Both the position numbers and the translations under genes were made by a program. Source: DATJQA01 sp038057515 (GTDB lineage: Bacteria; Patescibacteriota; Minisyncoccia; UBA6257; 2-01-FULL-56-20). Taken from it: a stretch of 10,561 nt of DNA. Positions 4,858 through 10,561 of this stretch are shown one piece after another. Numbering within the stretch: position 1 is the stretch's first letter; every line of letters begins with the position of its first letter. A model generated the notes under the pieces. It did not search any database. It was given only the letters and a program-made list of their open reading frames with translations, and was not told the DNA's origin. Location of the stretch: the NCBI GenBank assembly GCA_038057515.1, contig JBBUDB010000038.1, positions 1-10,561 of the forward strand, read 5' to 3'.

Positions 4858-5197
4858 TGTTTGCAAATTTCAGGTTGGTGAGGCGACGCTGGTTCAGAAA
4901 GTTCTTTGGGAGCATGCGGCGAACGGTGTCGCGGATAACCTGACGCGGATTCTTTTCGAATGCCTGGCGGAAAGTGAGCGTCTTCAAATGGCCCATGTAA
5001 CCGGTGTGACGGTGATACAGCTTTTCGGTGAACTTACGGCCGGTCAGAGCGGTGTGTTGCCAGTTCTCCAGTACGACGCTGTCCTTGCCGATGTTCTTCG
5101 GATCATAATCGGCGTGCTTTTTACCCTGGAGGATAATAGCTACCTCCGTGGCCACGCGGCCGAGCGGCTTATTTTTCATATCAATACGGTATTCCAT
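4850..5197 (-). CDS. rplM: 50S ribosomal protein L13
   Basis: From the ATG at 5197 the product is 115 residues, beginning MEYRIDMKNKPLGRVATEVA. It includes the L13 signatures VVLENWQHTALTGRK, KLYHRHTGYMGHLK and a VIRDTVRRMLPKN-type segment. L13 is an early-assembling 50S protein that binds 23S rRNA. The frame opens further upstream, but that stretch overlaps rplQ and does not resemble L13. Compared with the usual 140 or so residues it lacks both the N-terminal part and the C-terminal tail, consistent with the trimmed ribosomal proteins of reduced genomes. It lies 31 bases after rplQ and its stop overlaps the rpsI start. Confidence 0.95.
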   Translation of the reverse strand: MEYRIDMKNKPLGRVATEVAIILQGKKHADYDPKNIGKDSVVLENWQHTALTGRKFTEKLYHRHTGYMGHLKTLTFRQAFEKNPRQVIRDTVRRMLPKNFLNQRRLTNLKFANND

Positions 5198-5228
5198 GAG
5201 GGTTGCAATGATAGCGAAAGATGCAGGT

Positions 5229-5582
5229 TTAGACAAATTCAATGGTCGCCGTCGGAGCGCCGTCACGCTTGCGACTTTTTCCAAGCTTCACGATGCGGGT
5301 GTATCCCCCGGCGCGGGTCTTGTAGCGGGGCGCGATATCCTCGAAGAGCTTGTTCCCGACCGCCGCGTTCTCGAGGCGGGAAATAACAAGGCGCCGGGCG
5401 GCCAGCGTCTGTTTCTTGGCCAGGGTGACGAGCTTCTCGACCATCGGACGAATGGCCCGGGCGCGAGTCTCGGTCGTTTCGATGCGTCCAGCGCTAATAA
5501 GGTCACCCATGAGGTTCTTCAAGAAAGACCGACGGGGGCCCGTTTCACGATGGAATTTTCGACCGACTTTGCGATGACGCAT
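5229..5582 (-). CDS. rplQ: 50S ribosomal protein L17
   Basis: This 117-residue protein starts MRHRKVGRKFHRETGPRRSF, the canonical L17 N-terminus. It continues with FLKNLMGDLI, the helix ETTETRARAIRPMVEKLVTLAK and the YTRIVKLGKSRKRDGAPTATIEFV end. L17 sits near the 50S peptide exit tunnel. Length is typical. It follows rpoA by 19 bases, the standard alpha-operon arrangement. No Shine-Dalgarno precedes the ATG. Confidence 0.97.
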   Translation of the reverse strand: MRHRKVGRKFHRETGPRRSFLKNLMGDLISAGRIETTETRARAIRPMVEKLVTLAKKQTLAARRLVISRLENAAVGNKLFEDIAPRYKTRAGGYTRIVKLGKSRKRDGAPTATIEFV

Positions 5583-5601
5583 GGGAGTTTTGGGCTAGGG
5601 A

Positions 5602-6348
5602 TTATTTCTTTGACTTTGGCTTGGATTTTTTCACTGGCTCTTCCGCGGCCTCGACAACTTCGACGGTCAGGATCTTCTCGAAGTGATCTTTCAAGATGTT
5701 CGCGGTCTTGTGAACGGCTGAAGATGGGCTCACCGTGCCATCGGTCTCGATCTCGAGGCGGAGCCGGTTGTAGTCGGTGCGATCGCCGACGCGCATGTTA
5801 TCCACGGTGTAGTTAACTTTTGTGACCGGCGAGAAGAAGGCGTCGATACCGATCTGGCCAACGGCGAGCTTTTCCGCCTTGCGGGACTCGACGGCCGAGT
5901 ATCCCAGGCCGCGCTCAACGGTGAGTTCAGCTTCGAATTCGGCGCTCTTGCCGGAAAGAGTGGCGATGACCTCTTCTGGATTTACGATCTCGACTTCGGC
6001 GTTCGTTTTGATATCGGCGCCTGTCACGGTGCCATCCCCCTTTCCCTTGACGAGGAGCGTCTGGGGTTCATTCGTGTGAACGCGGAAACGAAGCTTTTTT
6101 AAATTGAGCGTTATCTCGACGACGTCTTCCTTCACGCCTGGAACGGTCGTGAATTCGTGAGGGGCACCCTTGATCTTGGCGTATGTTATGGCCGCCCCCG
6201 GAAGGGACGACAAAAGCGCCCGGCGGAAGGCGTTGCCGATCGTGAGCCCGTAGCCGGCGTAAAGACCTTCGATCTCGAAGACGCCGCGACGAGCATCTTC
6301 GGAGATGGTCTTAATGCTTACCGTGGAACTGATGTGGGAGTATTCCAT
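5602..6348 (-). CDS. rpoA: RNA polymerase subunit alpha, lacking the C-terminal domain
   Basis: This 248-residue protein contains the alpha N-terminal domain, the dimerising scaffold on which beta and beta' assemble. Recognisable parts are GLTIGNAFRRALLSSLPGAA (35-54), ERGLGYSAVE (145-154) and DRTDYNRLRLEIETDGTVSP (189-208). After about residue 235 there is only EEPVKKSKPKSKK and a stop. The DNA-binding C-terminal domain present in typical alpha subunits (about 310-330 residues) is therefore absent. In well-studied bacteria that domain contacts UP elements and activators. The next gene follows in 19 bases with no remnant, so this looks like a settled short form rather than a frameshift. It lies between rpsD and rplQ as usual. 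Confidence 0.97.
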   Translation of the reverse strand: MEYSHISSTVSIKTISEDARRGVFEIEGLYAGYGLTIGNAFRRALLSSLPGAAITYAKIKGAPHEFTTVPGVKEDVVEITLNLKKLRFRVHTNEPQTLLVKGKGDGTVTGADIKTNAEVEIVNPEEVIATLSGKSAEFEAELTVERGLGYSAVESRKAEKLAVGQIGIDAFFSPVTKVNYTVDNMRVGDRTDYNRLRLEIETDGTVSPSSAVHKTANILKDHFEKILTVEVVEAAEEPVKKSKPKSKK

Positions 6349-6371
6349 GTGTGGTTTGTTAGTAATGTTTT

Positions 6372-6986
6372 TTATTTGCTAAATGATTCGACCAAGACGT
6401 TGATTTCAAACGGCGTTTCAATATCCTTCGGGGCCGAGAGCACGCTCCCCTCAAGCTTCGCGACATCAAGCTTCAGCCAAACCGGCGCCGCGTACTTCAG
6501 GAGATTTTCCCGCAATTCCTTGAAAGAAGTTTTCGCCACTGATTCGGGACGGATCGAAATAATATCTTTTGGCCGGACAACGAAGCCCGGAGCGCGAACG
6601 ATCCGCTTGTTCACCGTGATGTGGCCGTGAACCACGAACTGGCGGGCCATTGAGCGCGAGCCGGCGAATCCAAGGCGGTAAACAACATTGTCGAGGCGGC
6701 CTTCGACGAGCTGGATCAAATTTTCGGCGGTCGAGCCGGAGCGCTCCTCGGCCCGTTTGAAGATCTGCCGGAGGTTGCGCTCATCGACGCCGTAAGAGAG
6801 CTTGAACTTCTGCTTCTCCTTGATCTGACGGCCGAAATCAGAAAGAGCCCTCTGGCGGGATTTGCCGTGCACGCCCGGACGGTAGGGCTTGCGCGTCAAG
6901 GCGCCCTTCGGGGATGCCGAACGGAAGGCCTTGAGCTGGAGGTGCTCCCCCAGCGCGCGTTCCTTTTTTTCTTTTGGACCCATCAT
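6372..6986 (-). CDS. rpsD: 30S ribosomal protein S4
   Basis: This 204-residue protein has the N-terminal S4 region without the zinc Cys motif (C-minus form), with KPYRPGVHGKSRQRALSDFG at about 33-52. The S4 RNA-binding domain runs from about 97 (RLDNVVYRLGFAGSRSMARQ) to 150. S4 is a primary 16S rRNA binder. In Escherichia coli it also represses its own operon by binding a pseudoknot in the rpsM leader; whether that holds here is unknown. Two consecutive ATG codons (6986 and 6983) could each start translation. The spacer before it is AT-rich with no Shine-Dalgarno. Confidence 0.97.
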   Translation of the reverse strand: MMGPKEKKERALGEHLQLKAFRSASPKGALTRKPYRPGVHGKSRQRALSDFGRQIKEKQKFKLSYGVDERNLRQIFKRAEERSGSTAENLIQLVEGRLDNVVYRLGFAGSRSMARQFVVHGHITVNKRIVRAPGFVVRPKDIISIRPESVAKTSFKELRENLLKYAAPVWLKLDVAKLEGSVLSAPKDIETPFEINVLVESFSK

Positions 6987-7027
6987 GTGAGTAATTTAAA
7001 AGTTAAAAATCAAAGCGAAAAAAATTA

Positions 7028-7483
7028 TTAAACGCGCCGGACTTTCGCGCGACGCGGACCGTTGTGCGGGATCGGAGTAACGTCTTTCAAAGAAAGAATA
7101 TTGAAACCCTGGTTTACGAGCGAGCGGATGGCCGAATCGCGGCCACCGGCGATGCCGCAGAGGATTATCTCGACGTTCTGCATGCCGATGTTCTTCATCT
7201 TTTCGGAAAGCACGCCGACAACCTTGGAGGCGGCAAAGGGCGTCGCCTTTTTGGGACCAGCGAAGCCGATGGCGCCGGCGGAAGCCCAGGTGAGGACGTT
7301 CCCCTGCGTGTCGGTCACGGTGATAACGGTGTTGTTATAGGTGGAATTCACGTACACGCGACCCGTATCCACGCGCTTCGGCTTCTTGGCGGAAACTGCC
7401 TTCGGAGCAGCCGAAACCGCTCCCTCTCCGGTGGATGGAGCAGATTTTTGCGGCTTTTCTTCGGCAACCTTTTTCTTACCCAT
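7028..7483 (-). CDS. rpsK: 30S ribosomal protein S11
   Basis: This 151-residue protein has a Lys/Ala-rich N-terminal extension of about 38 residues. The S11 core follows: GRVYVNSTYNNTVITVTDTQ, a WASAGAIGFAGPKKATPFAA stretch, GIAGGRDSAIRSL and the HNGPRRAKVRRV end. S11 is part of the 30S platform near the mRNA exit. It lies 17 bases after rpsM. A start further inside the frame is possible, but the extension matches the style of S9 in the same operon. Confidence 0.97.
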   Translation of the reverse strand: MGKKKVAEEKPQKSAPSTGEGAVSAAPKAVSAKKPKRVDTGRVYVNSTYNNTVITVTDTQGNVLTWASAGAIGFAGPKKATPFAASKVVGVLSEKMKNIGMQNVEIILCGIAGGRDSAIRSLVNQGFNILSLKDVTPIPHNGPRRAKVRRV

Positions 7484-7500
7484 AAAAGTGATGTTTGGAA

Positions 7501-7884
7501 TTACTTGAGATCAACCTTGCGCTTGCCGCTACCGGCGGTCTTTCGAACGTTGCCGCGAACGCTGCGAGAATTCGTGCGGGTACGCTGGCCGCGAACGGGC
7601 AAACGCCGCGCGTGGCGAGAGCCGCGATAGGTCTGGAGCTCTTTCAAACGCTGGATGTTGCGGCGAACGACTTGCCGAAGCTCGCCCTCCACCTGACAGT
7701 TCTTTTCGATCCAGTTTTTGATGCGGTTCACCTCTTCAGCCGAAAGCGCCTTCGTACGCTTCTCGGGGTCGACGTTCGCGGCTGCCAAGGCCTTCCGCGA
7801 AAGCGTGAGGCCAATGCCGTAAAAATAAGTAAGCGCGATCTCGACGCGCTTCTCGTCTGGAATATTTATGCCTAAAAGTCTCAT
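7501..7884 (-). CDS. rpsM: 30S ribosomal protein S13
   Basis: This 127-residue protein starts MRLLGINIPDEKRVEIALTY, followed by FYGIGLTLSRKALAAA (the helix-two-turn-helix region) and the basic tail YRGSRHARRLPVRGQRTRTN. That tail reaches toward the P-site tRNA. S13 sits in the 30S head and forms bridges to the 50S subunit. Length is typical. The ATG comes four bases after the rpmJ stop, so the two genes are probably translated together. Confidence 0.97.
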   Translation of the reverse strand: MRLLGINIPDEKRVEIALTYFYGIGLTLSRKALAAANVDPEKRTKALSAEEVNRIKNWIEKNCQVEGELRQVVRRNIQRLKELQTYRGSRHARRLPVRGQRTRTNSRSVRGNVRKTAGSGKRKVDLK

Positions 7885-7888
7885 TTCT

Positions 7889-8002
7889 TTAGCCCTGGCG
7901 CTGTTTGTGTTTCTTAATGGAACAAATAACGTAAATCCGCCCGCCGCGTTTCGCGATCTTGCACTTCTGGCAAATTTTCTTTACGGAACTGCGGACTTTC
8001 AT
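7889..8002 (-). CDS. rpmJ: 50S ribosomal protein L36
   Basis: This 37-residue protein begins MKVRSSVKKICQKCKIAKRG and ends CSIKKHKQRQG. It carries the L36 zinc ligands Cys11, Cys14 and Cys27, with His32 as the fourth. It lies between infA and rpsM, its standard place. The 98-base spacer to infA is extremely AT-rich and has no Shine-Dalgarno. Confidence 0.97.
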   Translation of the reverse strand: MKVRSSVKKICQKCKIAKRGGRIYVICSIKKHKQRQG

Positions 8003-8100
8003 AAAAATTAAATTTAAAGTTTAAAAATTAAAATGGAAAATTTCGGTCATTTTGCGCTTTGATTTTTGCATTTTGAATTTTTCTATCCTTTGTGTCTGAT
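8003..8100 (-). other. AT-rich spacer between infA and rpmJ
   Basis: This spacer consists mainly of A/T runs, in sharp contrast to the GC-rich genes around it. It holds the 13-base word AAAAATCAAAGCG on the minus strand (8067-8055), which recurs in opposite orientation in the rpsD-rpsK spacer (7005-7017). No hairpin terminator is present, so transcription should continue through. Confidence 0.5.
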
Positions 8101-8322
8101 TCAGAGACGGCGAATGATCCGGCCCAAACGACCGTCGGGGCTTATCTCGACTTGCACCTTGTCCCCGGCCACCACGCGGATGTGATGAAGCCGAAGCTTT
8201 CCGGCCAAATGTCCAAGAATCTCCTTGCCGTCTTCAAAACGAATCCGGAACTTTAGACTGCCGAGGGCCTCATCGATGATTCCTTCGCGCCGCAGAGGCG
8301 CCGCATTGGATGGAGCGGGCAT
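8101..8322 (-). CDS. infA: Translation initiation factor IF-1
   Basis: This 73-residue protein has the IF-1 OB fold: REGIIDEALGSLKFRIRFED, then GKEILGHLAGKLRLHHIRVV and AGDKVQVEISPDGRLGRIIRR. IF-1 binds the 30S A site during initiation and works with IF-2 and IF-3. The start ATG at 8322 is preceded by ACCTCCT, which matches the 16S 3' end rather than a Shine-Dalgarno, so it cannot act as a ribosome-binding site by classical pairing. It is the first gene of the operon, after a structured leader of about 180 bases. Confidence 0.96.
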   Translation of the reverse strand: MPAPSNAAPLRREGIIDEALGSLKFRIRFEDGKEILGHLAGKLRLHHIRVVAGDKVQVEISPDGRLGRIIRRL

Positions 8323-8503
8323 GCGCGATTAGGAGGTTTTTGTTTGATTGTGCATTCGCACGGATTGTGCCGCCTTCCGGGTCTACGGCCCCAAGGGTCG
8401 GGTACCGAAACGAGCACTCTGGCCGACCCCTGACTCGGGATACCTGGTTCATAAAACGAAAGAACCAGGCTGGCCGCAAAAAGCGACCGGCCGATGACCA
8501 GCG
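8323..8503 (-). promoter_or_regulatory. Structured 5' leader of the infA-rpsI operon
   Basis: On the minus strand three consecutive hairpins follow the start site. GGTCGC/GCGGCC encloses a T5 loop (8488-8472), with a G-U pair only on this strand. CCTGGTTC/GAACCAGG is a perfect 8 bp (8469-8443). GGGTCGG/CCGACCC is a perfect 7 bp (8429-8395). The octamer GCACAATC then occurs twice (8370-8363 and 8353-8346) flanking GTGC, so GTGC can pair with the GCAC of either copy. The size and structure suggest an autoregulatory site for one of the encoded ribosomal proteins, but I cannot match it to a known leader. Confidence 0.5.
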
Positions 8504-8509
8504 AATGCG

Positions 8510-8539
8510 AGTATACCCTGCTAACCCTACGGATGTCAA
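8510..8539 (-). promoter_or_regulatory. Main promoter of the infA-rpsI operon
   Basis: On the minus strand a perfect TTGACA (8539-8534) and TATACT (8515-8510, five of six) are separated by 18 bases. This is the best promoter in the window and fits the need for high ribosomal protein expression. It lies just after the stop codon of the upstream gene. Confidence 0.85.
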
Positions 8540-8545
8540 TAAACC

Positions 8546-10261
8546 CTAATTTACCATTATCTCGACCCGGGCGGCTTTTTCTGGGACCTTTCCAAGCCAT
8601 ATCGGCCAAAGGGAAATCTCGGCTCGGACGAGCTCCGGAATCCCAAGAATGAGCGAACGCGCCTCGCTCACCGGACGCCCAAGCAACTTGGTTTTAAACG
8701 ATGTCGGATCAAAGGCCGGAGCAATACGCCCGGAAGCCGTGACGGTGAGGATCATCTCTCCCTTCCCGATATTGGCTTTCGCATTTTCATACTTCAGGTT
8801 GAGGTCGCGGAAAACCGCCGTTTCCGGATCGCGGCCGGCAGAGATCATGAGGGCGGCCCGGAGGTCGCTCTCACGGAAGGCCATGGCTTTGAGTTCGGCT
8901 TCCCCGATTATGCTGAAGTTGCCCTTGTCGTCGGTTGCCTTATTAACGATGGTCTTCGTTATGGTCAGCTCGGAGGCGCCCGCGGGAATAAGGAGGTCGT
9001 CGGGCCGGTTAGCCAGGAAGTTGTTCTTCAGACTCGTCTCGAGGAGTGAGGTGATCTTCTCGCGCGCCGTCTTGATGTCGTTCTCGGAGGGGGTGGCTCG
9101 CTCGCCGACGAAGCCGCCGGTGGTCGGACTCTTTAGCGAACCATAGAAGCCGGTGTATTTCGGACCGCCCTGGAATCCGGGAATCGTGATTTTATCCGCG
9201 GGGCCCACATTATAATCAGCGCCGGCCTTATCGGCGGTCACGGAGGTTTCCATGCTTGAAGGAATAATCTTCCCGTCTTTTATCTCCGCGCCCGGAACGG
9301 TAACGGCGGAGTCCAGCCGGAATACTTTGCCTTCGGGCGTCACAAAACGCGTCATGGCGACGAGTGACTGGGCTTGCGAACTGTAGGCGTTGTAGATTGT
9401 GAGTCGTCCGGTCGCCTTTTGCGAGACCGTGGCCCGGCCGGAGGCCGGGAAAAACTGCGTGAGCGTCTTTTTCTGGTTTAACACCTCGGCCGGCAGGATG
9501 TGCGCCGCGGCATCTACTTTTGTGACCGTCTTCCCCGCCGTAAAGGCGCCGGAGAGTTCAAAAGGCGCAATGCGAAACTCGATATTCACCCGGGCCCGAC
9601 CAAAGAAGGCGCCCGCGACCCAAATGCTTGTGGCGGAAATGGCGAGGAGGGCGGCGAGAACAACCACCGTCTTAAGGCGCGGCAGATGAAGCCGGCGCCG
9701 GGGTTCTCCTTTGTCGTAAGTATCATGAGCGGTCTTGTTCCTTTCCTCTTTGGCTGACTCGTCTCCTTCCACCGCATAAGCAGGGCGCTTTGGAACGATT
9801 TCTTCCTTTTCTTGCTCCTCTTCTCGATCCGAATTGTCCTCGGACGAAACAACGTTAAACTTGATCGGCGTTGCCACTTCCGCCTCGGCGGCGGCTTTCT
9901 TGCTTCGTTTCACTTTCACGGGCACCGAGGCGGCTCCTTCTCGAACGGCCGCCGGAATGCCAAGAGCGCTCTGTGGCACGATATCGGAAAGCGAACGAGC
10001 CGTCTCTTTGCGGAAGAGCGGGTGGAATGACTCGACATGGGCCTTCTCGGCCAGCGCCAGAATCTCCGCATCAACGGATTCGATAAGAATGCTCTTTTCC
10101 GCCGCCGCCGCTTCACGCTTCAGGATATGAAAATTACTGATGGAAGATTTGAGGTCGGCGTTCTTCGGCACGACAAGCACCAGCTCGTCGCCCGGGCAGG
10201 CCAAAATGCGCTCCACGATGGAGGCAACGCCCTGGTCTTTGTCGATAAAGATTCTTTCCAT
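8546..10261 (-). CDS. Baseplate-J-like single-pass membrane protein
   Basis: This 571-residue protein has four parts. Residues 1-85 form a small alpha/beta domain (ELVLVVPKNADL, ISNFHILKREAAAAEKSILI, ESVDAEILALAEKA) like the N-terminal domain of many bacterial baseplate-J-type proteins. Residues 86-195 are a charged, probably disordered linker. Residues 197-220 are a hydrophobic membrane segment. Residues 225-571 are a beta-rich region containing GRLTIYNAYSSQAQSLVAMT, TRFVTPEGKVFRL and VTADKAGADYNVGPADKITI, typical of baseplate-J-like folds. Such proteins are frequent in this lineage outside any phage context; no tail or sheath gene is nearby. The bulk probably lies outside the membrane. The ATG at 10261 follows a TATACT closely and lacks a Shine-Dalgarno. 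Function unknown. Confidence 0.8.
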   Translation of the reverse strand: MERIFIDKDQGVASIVERILACPGDELVLVVPKNADLKSSISNFHILKREAAAAEKSILIESVDAEILALAEKAHVESFHPLFRKETARSLSDIVPQSALGIPAAVREGAASVPVKVKRSKKAAAEAEVATPIKFNVVSSEDNSDREEEQEKEEIVPKRPAYAVEGDESAKEERNKTAHDTYDKGEPRRRLHLPRLKTVVVLAALLAISATSIWVAGAFFGRARVNIEFRIAPFELSGAFTAGKTVTKVDAAAHILPAEVLNQKKTLTQFFPASGRATVSQKATGRLTIYNAYSSQAQSLVAMTRFVTPEGKVFRLDSAVTVPGAEIKDGKIIPSSMETSVTADKAGADYNVGPADKITIPGFQGGPKYTGFYGSLKSPTTGGFVGERATPSENDIKTAREKITSLLETSLKNNFLANRPDDLLIPAGASELTITKTIVNKATDDKGNFSIIGEAELKAMAFRESDLRAALMISAGRDPETAVFRDLNLKYENAKANIGKGEMILTVTASGRIAPAFDPTSFKTKLLGRPVSEARSLILGIPELVRAEISLWPIWLGKVPEKAARVEIMVN

Positions 10262-10275
10262 AAACGTATGCCTTG

Positions 10276-10281
10276 AGTATA
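10276..10281 (-). promoter_or_regulatory. Putative -10 of the baseplate-J-like gene
   Basis: TATACT on the minus strand lies 14 bases before the ATG and is embedded in AGGGTATACTC, the same 11-base word that carries the -10 of the infA promoter. No clear -35 is visible. The leader would be about eight bases. Confidence 0.45.
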
Positions 10282-10339
10282 CCCTATCGATGGAGCAAAA
10301 TAAATCTCCTTTTTACCGGTGTCGGGCGAAGGAAAATCA

Positions 10340-10561
10340 TTATTTTTCCATCGGGTGGCCGCCCCGCGCGGAAGCGCCCAGCCAGTTCAGGTGACGCGCG
10401 AGCCAGCGATTCACCCAGGAGTCGCTTTTCGCAAAATAGAATTCGAAAAATGGCGCGAGGCGCGGGAAGATCATTTCTTCGGCCATGGGCCATTGTTTGG
10501 GATCGATCGAAACTCCCAGGCGCTCGGCGATCGTTTGAAGCGACGGCGCTAGAAGCGTGAA
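10340..10561 (-). CDS. C-terminal part of an unidentified protein (partial)
   Basis: The minus-strand frame entering at 10561 gives 73 residues and ends at TAA (10342-10340). It is rich in aromatic residues and helix-forming stretches, for example FPRLAPFFEFYFAKSDSWVN and RWLARHLNWLGAS. Its composition looks like a real protein, unlike the other frames here. I do not recognise the family. It precedes the baseplate-J-like gene by 78 bases on the same strand, and no terminator separates them. Confidence 0.65.
   Translation of the reverse strand, partial: FTLLAPSLQTIAERLGVSIDPKQWPMAEEMIFPRLAPFFEFYFAKSDSWVNRWLARHLNWLGASARGGHPMEK

Noticed and set aside
5198..5284. N-terminal extension of L13 upstream of 5197
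   Set aside because: It overlaps rplQ by more than 50 bases and does not resemble L13; MEYRIDMKNKPLGR is the natural start.
10283..10339. 18-codon frame overlapping the end of the partial right-hand gene (TAATGA)
   Set aside because: It is too short, has no recognisable features and ends within the promoter region of the next gene.
1..10561. CRISPR arrays, insertion sequences, prophage or toxin-antitoxin modules
   Set aside because: I found no regularly spaced repeats, transposase or integrase motifs, terminal inverted repeats or recognisable toxin-antitoxin pairs.

Overview
This window reads as part of the chromosome of a Candidate Phyla Radiation (Patescibacteria, Parcubacteria-like) bacterium. 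The grounds are compact ribosomal proteins with Lys/Ala-rich tails, an RNA polymerase alpha subunit without its C-terminal domain, a PEGA-domain membrane protein, a membrane-anchored baseplate-J-like protein, a tRNA with no encoded CCA, and almost no Shine-Dalgarno sequences. The lineage is inferred from family resemblance only. I see no insertion sequence, prophage module or CRISPR array.

Left part (1-2069): the tail of an unidentified plus-strand gene, a PrsW-type intramembrane protease and an Hsp20 small heat-shock protein are on the plus strand. They meet a minus-strand tRNA-Pro(GGG) and rpmB (L28) at a shared terminator. Upstream of rpmB lies a compact RNA-like element (about 1907-2022) whose closing helix competes with an intrinsic terminator.

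Middle (2070-4332): a plus-strand PEGA-domain protein ends at a bidirectional terminator. Facing it on the minus strand is a gene-free stretch of about 550 bases with no credible protein. It has a promoter, a terminator and many nested long-range helices, several of which contain G-U pairs that exist only on the minus strand. It looks like a large structured non-coding RNA that I cannot assign to RNase P RNA, tmRNA, SRP RNA, 6S RNA or rRNA. Next to it is a 48-residue putative zinc-binding protein.

Right part (4333-10561): a minus-strand alpha-operon-like cluster in the order infA-rpmJ-rpsM-rpsK-rpsD-rpoA-rplQ-rplM-rpsI. It is driven by a strong promoter (TTGACA, 18-base spacer, TATACT) and has a leader of about 180 bases with three strong hairpins. 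Upstream are a baseplate-J-like membrane protein and the C-terminal end of an unrecognised protein.

Together the nine operon genes supply initiation factor 1, seven ribosomal proteins and the polymerase alpha subunit. The strongest candidates for something undescribed are the three non-coding elements: the large RNA at 3404-3947, the attenuator-like RNA before rpmB, and the infA leader.
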